Shown: positions 6,925-11,235 of the stretch, piece after piece
Layout of the letters: each line of letters starts with the position of its first letter
How positions within the stretch are numbered: position 1 is the first letter of the stretch
Assembly (NCBI GenBank): GCA_023416055.1
Contig: JAEZIH010000215.1
Location: 1 to 11,235, forward strand
DNA: 11,235 nt
Source: Pseudomonadota bacterium
Lineage (GTDB): Bacteria > Pseudomonadota > Alphaproteobacteria > Caulobacterales > Caulobacteraceae
Direction of reading: 5' to 3'
Translations under genes and position numbers: made by a program
Notes under the pieces: generated by a model
Databases searched by the model: none
What the model saw: the letters and a program-made list of their open reading frames with translations, nothing else
Told to the model about the DNA's origin: nothing

Positions 6925-7292
6925 GCGGGGCGATGATCCTTGAACAAACGGGACTCCCGGAACAGCAGAACAGGCGTGGCAGAGGAGGCACAGCACAGTG
7001 GCGCATCGGCCACTTTGAATGCAGGCGCGACCTTAGCGAGCCGGAAAGGCGATATCTGGACGAATACCTCAGCCAAACGTCGTGAATACACTGTTCGCTC
7101 CCGACGCTAAGCTGGCGCCTCGCCAAGGCTTTACCGTTGATAACCGCCCCGGTTAACGGTCTGTAACGAACTGCCTTCCCATGATGGGATGGACGGGTTA
7201 TACGGCCTGTCTCGCGTCGGGGGGCATCTTCAGGCGCGATCCTTGCTTTCAGTGGCTTGGGCGCCGGCCGGCGTCGCAGTTTTCGGGGACCG
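6925..7292. promoter_or_regulatory. Divergent intergenic region between ydbH and the M23 peptidase gene
   Basis: These 368 bases separate two divergent genes and are less GC-rich than the rest, so they should hold the promoters of both. Visible elements are GGGGA at 7285-7289 as ribosome binding site for the + strand gene, a 12-bp perfect palindrome CGCCGGCCGGCG (7262-7273) just before it, and the bulged inverted repeat at 7133-7160, listed separately. TTGATA (7137-7142) with CTGTAA (7161-7166) at 18-nt spacing is a weak sigma-70-like candidate. Short open frames across the region (for example 6873-7085) show no recognisable protein. I see no RNA gene. Confidence 0.5.
7133..7167 (+). promoter_or_regulatory. 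Bulged inverted repeat overlapping a CtrA-like box
   Basis: ACCGTT (7133-7138) and AACC (7142-7145) pair with GGTT (7151-7154) and AACGGT (7155-7160), leaving a GAT bulge and a GCCCC loop: ten pairs in all. The right arm overlaps TTAA-N6-GTAAC (7153-7167), one base and one spacer position off the Caulobacter CtrA consensus TTAA-N7-TTAAC. It lies about 130 nt before the M23 peptidase start. Either a dyad operator or a cell-cycle regulator site is possible; neither is proven. Confidence 0.3.
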
Positions 7293-8642
7293 ATGGCTCA
7301 GTTCGATCCACGTCGCCAACCGATGCGTCTCGCGCCTCACGCCCTTACGGCGGTGGCCGCGCTCTCGGTGGCCCTCCTTGCCGGACGCGTTTACCAGCCG
7401 GCGCAGGCTGAAGAAGTTCCCGCGCTTACTCCCGAACAGATGGCGGCCATCGAGGCCCAGGCCTTCGCCGCCGCCGGCACCCCCGCCGGCCTGACCGCCC
7501 CGGAAGCCATCCCCGTCCAGATTCGCCGCGGCGAGACCTTCGAGCAGGCCGTGCGCCGCACCGGCATCGCCCCGGAAGAAGCCTCGGCCGTCGCCGCCAC
7601 CCTCTCCAGCGCCATGGACATGAGCGCCATCCGCGCCGGCCTGCGCTTCGAGACCGCCATCGCCAAGCCGCGCGGCGGCCGCGGGGATCCGCGGCTGATC
7701 GGCCTGACCCTGCGCACCGGCCCGGCCAGCCAGGTCACCGTGTCGCGCACCTTCGACGGCGCCCTGCGCCTGCGCGCGCTCGAGGAGAAGGTCACCGACG
7801 AGATCGTCGTGCTGAAGGGCAAGGTCGAGGGTTCGCTGTCGGCCTCCGCCCAGCGCGAGGGGGTCCCCGCCTCCGTCCGCCGCAAGGCCGGTCAGCTGTT
7901 CTCGCACAAGTTCGATATGGACCGCGACATCCGCGCCTCGGACGAGTTCACCTACGTCTACGGGCGGACGGTTACCGAGAACGGCCGCGTCATCGGCACC
8001 GACGGCCTGCTGTACGCCGAGCTCAAGGGCGTGGCCTTCTACCGCTTCCAGCCCGCCGGCGCGAAGGAAGCGCAGTATTTCGACGCCACCGGCAAGAACA
8101 CGCGGTCGGCCTTCATGCGCACGCCGCTGGAGCGCTTCTCGCGCATCTCGTCGAACTTCGGCTTCCGCCGTCACCCGATCGCCGGCTATCGCAAGATGCA
8201 CCAGGGCATCGACTTCGCCGCCGGCACCGGCACCCCGGTCGTGGCCCCCGCCGACGGCGTGGTGGTCGAGGCCCGGCGCTGGGGCGGCTACGGCAACTGG
8301 CTGCGCATCCGCCATTCGAACGGTCTGGAGACCGGCTACGGCCACCTGTCGCGCTACGCCTCGGGCATGCGCGCCGGCCAGCGCGTGCGGCAAGGCCAGG
8401 TCGTCGCCTACGTCGGCTCGACCGGCGCCTCGACCGGCCCCCACCTGCACTACGAGTTCTGGCGCGGGGGCCAGCGGATCAATCCGGCCGGCGTGAGGAC
8501 CACCGAGGGCACCGTCCTCGCCGGAGCCGACCTGGCCGCCTTCCGGGCCGAAAAGGCCCGCATCGACCGCATCATCGCCGCCGGCGGCGAGCGTCGTCCG
8601 GTCGTCCAGCAGGCCGCCCTGCGCCCCGTCGTCCAGGGCTGA
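7293..8642 (+). CDS. Periplasmic M23 (LytM) family metallopeptidase, MepM-like
   Basis: A 449-residue envelope peptidase predicted to cut peptide cross-links in peptidoglycan. Residues about 11-39 form a signal sequence or anchor ending AQAEE. Residues 73-125 (PVQIRRGETFEQAVRRTGI...) resemble the OapA/LysM-like module of MepM-type proteins. The M23 domain spans about 275-400 with the complete zinc site: His303 and Asp307 (HQGID), His351 (YGHLSRY) and His384/His386 (HLHYEFW), so it should be an active enzyme and not a degenerate EnvC-type activator. The characteristic SSNFGFRRHPI precedes it. The C-terminal tail (400-449) is helical and basic. The start at ATG 7293 has GGGGA three bases upstream of its flank; the TTG at 7257 and ATG at 7323 are less likely. 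Exact physiological role (endopeptidase in elongation or in division) cannot be read from the sequence. Confidence 0.92.
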   Translation: MAQFDPRRQPMRLAPHALTAVAALSVALLAGRVYQPAQAEEVPALTPEQMAAIEAQAFAAAGTPAGLTAPEAIPVQIRRGETFEQAVRRTGIAPEEASAVAATLSSAMDMSAIRAGLRFETAIAKPRGGRGDPRLIGLTLRTGPASQVTVSRTFDGALRLRALEEKVTDEIVVLKGKVEGSLSASAQREGVPASVRRKAGQLFSHKFDMDRDIRASDEFTYVYGRTVTENGRVIGTDGLLYAELKGVAFYRFQPAGAKEAQYFDATGKNTRSAFMRTPLERFSRISSNFGFRRHPIAGYRKMHQGIDFAAGTGTPVVAPADGVVVEARRWGGYGNWLRIRHSNGLETGYGHLSRYASGMRAGQRVRQGQVVAYVGSTGASTGPHLHYEFWRGGQRINPAGVRTTEGTVLAGADLAAFRAEKARIDRIIAAGGERRPVVQQAALRPVVQG

Positions 8643-8655
8643 TCCACAACGGCGA

Positions 8656-8673
8656 CCGGCGCCCGCGCGCCGG
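8656..8673 (+). terminator. GC hairpin after the M23 gene (possible weak terminator)
   Basis: CCGGCGC (8656-8662) pairs perfectly with GCGCCGG (8667-8673) around CCGC, 13 nt after the stop codon. No T-run follows, so it is at most a weak or Rho-assisted terminator or a 3'-end stabiliser. Confidence 0.35.
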
Positions 8674-8764
8674 CCCCGCTTCACAGTCATGCCAGAATCC
8701 CTCGGCACCTTGCCGGCCGTGACTCGTTGTCCCGTCTCACGGGATGAAGCGGACCGGTTGGATT

Positions 8765-9655
8765 ATGGAGCACAGACGGACGGTTCTGCACGGACTGCTG
8801 GCGGGGGCGACGGCGCTCGCAGCCGGCGGACCCGGCTGGGCCCGGGCCGCCTTCCAGTCCGGCCGCATCGCCGTCGAGACCCGGGGCGAAGGCCCTGACC
8901 TGATCCTCATTCCCGGCCTCGCCTCCACTCCCGCCGTGTGGGGCCGGGCCATCGAGCGCCTGGGATCCGGCCGACGCCTGCATCTGGTCTCCGTGCGCGG
9001 CTTCGGCGACCTGCCTCCCGGCGACAACGGCAAGGGCCCGGTGATGTCGGCCGTGGCGGCGGAGGTGCGGCGCTACATCGTCGAGAGCCGGCTGGCCGCC
9101 CCCGCCATCATCGGCCATTCCATGGGCGGACAGGTGGGCATGCGTGTCTCGGCCGATGCGCCCGAGAGGGTCGGCCGCCTTATGACGGTGGACGCCTCGC
9201 CCTTCTTCCCGGCCCTGATCAGCCCGGGGGCGACGGTCGGCGACGTCGAGCCGATCGCCCAGGTGGCCTACCAGGCGGTGCAGTTCCTCGGCGGCGACAG
9301 CCTGCGGGCGCGCGGCCGGGCCTTTGGGCTGGAACTGGGCGGCGCCGCGGACGCCGTCTTCGATTCCATGGGCTGGCACGGCGGCGACCGGCGGGTGCTG
9401 GCCCAGGCGTTGTACGAGGTGATGACGGTGGACCTGCGTCACCGCCTGCCCGACATCGTGGCGCCGGTGGCCGTGGTCTACGGCTGGAGCGCCGACGAGG
9501 CCTCGCCGCGCAGCCGGGTCGGGGAGCTGTTCCGCGGGGCCTACGCCTCCCTGCCCCGGCCTGCCGTGTTCGAGCGCATCGAAGGGGCCGAGCACATGGT
9601 CATGATCGACCAGCCGACCCGGTTCATGGCCGCGGTCGAACGCTTCCTGGCCTGA
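8765..9655 (+). CDS. Exported alpha/beta-fold hydrolase with Tat-like signal
   Basis: A 296-residue alpha/beta hydrolase. The N-terminus MEHRRTVLHGLLAG has a twin arginine before a hydrophobic stretch ending in ARA, so Tat export to the periplasm is likely. The catalytic frame is clear: oxyanion region IPGLAST, nucleophile elbow GHSMGG (Ser119), a late-strand acid in YGWSADE (Asp244 or Glu245), and the His of EGAEHMVM (His277). The cap region (about 145-225) is not diagnostic, so the substrate (ester, lactone or other) is unknown. An ATG at 8744 is in frame and adds seven residues, but it follows directly on a perfect hairpin (CCCGT-CTC-ACGGG, 8731-8743) with no Shine-Dalgarno site, so 8765 is preferred. 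Neither start has a good ribosome binding site. It lies about 120 nt behind the M23 gene and ends three bases from the convergent isomerase gene. Confidence 0.88.
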   Translation: MEHRRTVLHGLLAGATALAAGGPGWARAAFQSGRIAVETRGEGPDLILIPGLASTPAVWGRAIERLGSGRRLHLVSVRGFGDLPPGDNGKGPVMSAVAAEVRRYIVESRLAAPAIIGHSMGGQVGMRVSADAPERVGRLMTVDASPFFPALISPGATVGDVEPIAQVAYQAVQFLGGDSLRARGRAFGLELGGAADAVFDSMGWHGGDRRVLAQALYEVMTVDLRHRLPDIVAPVAVVYGWSADEASPRSRVGELFRGAYASLPRPAVFERIEGAEHMVMIDQPTRFMAAVERFLA

Positions 9656-9658
9656 GGC

Positions 9659-10291
9659 TCAGTCGGCGTCGGGCTGGCGGTCCGGATGGGCCGCGGCGAA
9701 GGCGGGGTGCGCGGCCGCCGCCCGATCGATCTCCAGCAGACGCGGAAAGGCGTCGAGCGCAACATTGAAGCGCCGCGCCGAATAGATCTGGGGGATCAGG
9801 TAGCAGTCGGCGAGCCCGGGAGCGTCGCCGTAACTCCAGCCCTGGCCATGGGCGGCGACGAGGCTCTCCAGCGCCGTGAATCCCGGCAGGATCCAGCGCG
9901 CCGCCCAGGCGTCGACAGCGGCCTGGTCGGCGCCGAAGCTCTCGCGCAGGGCCTTGCCGACGCGGAGGTTGTTGAGCGGATGGATGTCGCAGGCGATCAG
10001 GGCGGCCATGGCCCGGACGCGGGCCCGCCCGACGGGATCGGTCGGGAGCAGCGGCGGCGAGGGGTGGGCTTCCTCCAGCCATTCGAGAATGGCCGGGCTC
10101 TGGGTCAGGACCGCGCCCTCGGCTTCGAGGGCCGGCACCATGCCTTGGGGGTTGAGCGCGACGAAGGCCTCGGAGCGCTGCGCTCCGGTGCGCAGGTCGA
10201 CGCCGCGCTGTTCGTAGGACAGGCCCTTGAGGTTCAGGGCGATGCGGGTGCGATAGGCGGCGCCGGAACGCCAGTAGCCGTGCAGGATCAT
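9659..10291 (-). CDS. maiA: Zeta-class GST, maleylacetoacetate (or maleylpyruvate) isomerase
   Basis: A 210-residue glutathione S-transferase fold protein. Residues 1-80 are the thioredoxin-like domain with YWRSGAAYRTRIALNLKGL (zeta-class N-terminal motif), LNPQGMVPAL and the glutathione-contacting TQSPAILEWL (63-72). The all-helical domain has the zeta motif DIHPLNNLRV (102-111) and GDAPGLADCYLIPQIY. Such enzymes isomerise the cis double bond of maleylacetoacetate (tyrosine/homogentisate route) or maleylpyruvate (gentisate route) using glutathione. The classic SSC active-site triplet reads SGA (residues 9-11), keeping only the first Ser. Its ATG overlaps the stop of the upstream FAH-family gene (ATGA, 10288-10291), so the two are translated together and should act in sequence: isomerase then hydrolase. 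The two possible substrates cannot be separated from sequence alone. Confidence 0.9.
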   Translation of the reverse strand: MILHGYWRSGAAYRTRIALNLKGLSYEQRGVDLRTGAQRSEAFVALNPQGMVPALEAEGAVLTQSPAILEWLEEAHPSPPLLPTDPVGRARVRAMAALIACDIHPLNNLRVGKALRESFGADQAAVDAWAARWILPGFTALESLVAAHGQGWSYGDAPGLADCYLIPQIYSARRFNVALDAFPRLLEIDRAAAAHPAFAAAHPDRQPDAD

Positions 10292-10941
10292 CGCGGCCTC
10301 AGGGTGAAGCTCAGGGGGGACAGGCCGCCGATGGCGGCCTCGACGCGGTCGCCGGGCTGCAGGGGGCCGACGCCTTCCGGGGTGCCGGTGAAGATCAGGT
10401 CGCCCGGACGCAGTTCCCACAGCATCCGGGCCTTGGCGAGGATCTCGTCCGGGGACCAGACCATGTCGTCGAGGCGGCCGGCCTGACGGACGTCGCCGTT
10501 CACGGAAAGGGTGATCGGGGCGGCCGGATCGGGCAGCGGCCCGAGGGTGAGGGCGCCGCAGGGGGCCGACTGGTCGAAACCCTTGCCCGCCTCCCACGGA
10601 CGGCCCGCCGCCTTGGCCGCCGCCTGCAGGTCGCGGCGGGTGAGGTCGCAGCCGACCGCCCAGCCAGCGATCGCGCCGTCCGGGCCCACGGCGCCGCCCA
10701 GCTCGACCTCATGGTGCAGGTTGGCGGTGGCGGTGGGAAAGACCGGGTCCGCGCCATCGACGACCACGGCGTCGGCCGGCTTGGCGAAGAAGAACGGCTC
10801 GGCCCGCTCATGGCCCATTTCGCGGGCGTGGCCGGCGTAGTTCTGGCCGACGCAGAGGATGCGCCTCACGGGGAAGCGCTCCGGCCGGCCGACAATCGGC
10901 AGGGAAGGCGTGGGGGCGGGCGGGAACAGCCAGTCGGTCAT
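10288..10941 (-). CDS. Fumarylacetoacetate hydrolase family protein (fumarylpyruvate hydrolase-like)
   Basis: A 217-residue single-domain FAH-superfamily hydrolase that splits a C-C bond of a beta-diketo acid using a divalent metal. The motifs are CVGQNYAGHAREMG (30-43), FFFAKPADAVV (50-60), the metal ligands Glu78 and Glu80 (LHHEVEL) and Asp99 (CDLTRRDLQ), Lys120 (EAGKGFD) and TGTPEGVG (185-192). This resembles short NagK/YcgM/FAHD1-type enzymes more than the 400-residue eukaryotic-type fumarylacetoacetase, which favours fumarylpyruvate (gentisate pathway) as substrate. The stretch between the metal ligands (VELGGAVGPDGAIAGWAVG) is some ten residues shorter than in E. coli YcgM. It is the first gene of the operon and overlaps maiA by four bases. 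ATG 10941 lacks a clear Shine-Dalgarno site. Confidence 0.88.
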   Translation of the reverse strand: MTDWLFPPAPTPSLPIVGRPERFPVRRILCVGQNYAGHAREMGHERAEPFFFAKPADAVVVDGADPVFPTATANLHHEVELGGAVGPDGAIAGWAVGCDLTRRDLQAAAKAAGRPWEAGKGFDQSAPCGALTLGPLPDPAAPITLSVNGDVRQAGRLDDMVWSPDEILAKARMLWELRPGDLIFTGTPEGVGPLQPGDRVEAAIGGLSPLSFTLRPR

Positions 10942-10997
10942 TTCAGTTGTCTATTCCGGCAGGCGCCGCTTCGCCAGCGTGCGTCATGTTGCGTTGC

Positions 10998-11022
10998 GGA
11001 ACCGGCGTCTTGCAGTGGCGTT
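10998..11022 (+). promoter_or_regulatory. EcfG/SigT-type general stress response promoter
   Basis: GGAAC at 10998-11002 and CGTT at 11019-11022 are separated by exactly 16 bases. That matches the consensus GGAAC-N16/17-CGTT recognised by the alphaproteobacterial general stress sigma factor (EcfG; SigT in Caulobacter). It points toward the gene at 11075 and would start RNA near 11028-11030, giving a leader of about 45 nt. It lies in the 133-bp divergent gap shared with the FAH gene. The match is exact at all nine specified bases. Confidence 0.7.
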
Positions 11023-11063
11023 CCGGCTCAGGGTTCTCTATCTAACCGTCAAGCTGGAAAAGC

Positions 11064-11067
11064 GGAG
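11064..11067 (+). promoter_or_regulatory. Ribosome binding site of the gene at 11075
   Basis: GGAG lies seven bases before ATG 11075 and supports that start. Confidence 0.6.
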
Positions 11068-11074
11068 CGCGCAC

Positions 11075-11235
11075 ATGGCCACCACCAAGGCAGCACGGAC
11101 AGCCGTGAAGAACGACATCAACACCCTCAAGGACGACCTCAAGACCCTGGGGGCCGAGGAGAAGGCTCGCCTGCGCGAGAAGGCCTCGGAGGCCGAGACC
11201 CGCCTGCGGGCCAAGGCCGCCGAAACCGAGGCCCG
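11075..11235 (+). CDS. Lys/Glu/Ala-rich helical protein, N-terminal part (3' truncated by window)
   Basis: Fifty-three complete codons are visible before the window ends. The sequence (MATTKAARTAVKNDINTL..., then EEKARLREKASEAETRLRAK) is highly charged, alternates Lys/Arg with Glu/Asp, and should form a long amphipathic helix or coiled coil with no signal peptide. This resembles the N-terminal part of ElaB/YqjD/DUF883-like membrane-anchored proteins, which carry a C-terminal membrane helix that would lie beyond the window; that assignment is a guess. The start is supported by GGAG upstream. The gene sits about 52 nt downstream of the EcfG-type element, so it is probably part of the general stress regulon, which would suit an ElaB/YqjD-type protein since those are stationary-phase proteins in E. 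coli. Confidence 0.7.
   Translation, partial: MATTKAARTAVKNDINTLKDDLKTLGAEEKARLREKASEAETRLRAKAAETEA

Noticed and set aside
6873..7085. 70-codon + strand frame reaching into the ydbH upstream region
   Set aside because: First part is antisense to ydbH, no ribosome binding site, no recognisable protein; composition across 7020-7085 looks non-coding.
7230..8708. A long - strand open frame of 492 codons opposite the M23 gene
   Set aside because: Its product is low-complexity Gly/Ala/His-rich, typical of antisense frames in GC-rich DNA, whereas the + strand frame has a complete M23 zinc site.
8687..9595. - strand open frame opposite the alpha/beta hydrolase
   Set aside because: No motif, biased composition; the + strand frame carries GHSMGG and the catalytic His.

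Overview
The window is very GC-rich, densely packed, and reads as ordinary chromosome of an alphaproteobacterium. It is most likely from Caulobacteraceae (Brevundimonas/Caulobacter-like). That placement rests on protein style (L19, the TrmD C-terminus, the YdbH-type operon), the lack of strong Shine-Dalgarno sites, and an EcfG-type promoter; no marker gene proves the genus. I see no mobile elements, CRISPR arrays, tRNA or rRNA genes.

Left end (1-835, + strand): the 3' end of trmD (tRNA m1G37 methyltransferase), then rplS (ribosomal protein L19), closed by a strong intrinsic terminator. This is the classical end of the rpsP-rimM-trmD-rplS operon.

Middle (854-6924, all - strand; transcription runs from 6924 down to 854): a large AsmA-like protein of the YdbH family, a YnbE-type small lipoprotein and a YdbL (DUF1318) periplasmic protein. 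They stand in the same order as ydbH-ynbE-ydbL of E. coli, a system for moving phospholipid between inner and outer membrane. Next come a small two-helix membrane protein, tryptophan 2,3-dioxygenase (kynA), an unrecognised lipoprotein only 11 nt behind it, and a PA2169/DUF2383 four-helix-bundle protein that converges on rplS. Short gaps allow one long transcript, but only some junctions (ydbH/ynbE/ydbL, kynA/lipoprotein) look truly coupled.

The 368-bp region 6925-7292 separates ydbH from a divergent gene on the + strand. It holds a bulged inverted repeat and a near match to a CtrA box.

Right part: a periplasmic M23 metallopeptidase (7293-8642, +) and an exported alpha/beta hydrolase with a Tat-like signal (8765-9655, +). 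These are followed by a convergent two-gene operon (10941-9659, -) of an FAH-family hydrolase and a zeta-class GST (maleylacetoacetate/maleylpyruvate isomerase), joined by an ATGA overlap. Together these two would carry out the last two steps of homogentisate or gentisate ring-cleavage product degradation. The FAH gene shares a 133-bp divergent intergenic region with the start of a Lys/Glu/Ala-rich helical protein (from 11075, cut by the window end). That gene is preceded by a perfect GGAAC-N16-CGTT element, the signature of the alphaproteobacterial general stress response.

No wholly new system is evident. The most informative items are the YdbH-YnbE-YdbL envelope operon, the EcfG-type promoter, the paired aromatic-catabolism genes, and the unknown lipoprotein attached to kynA.
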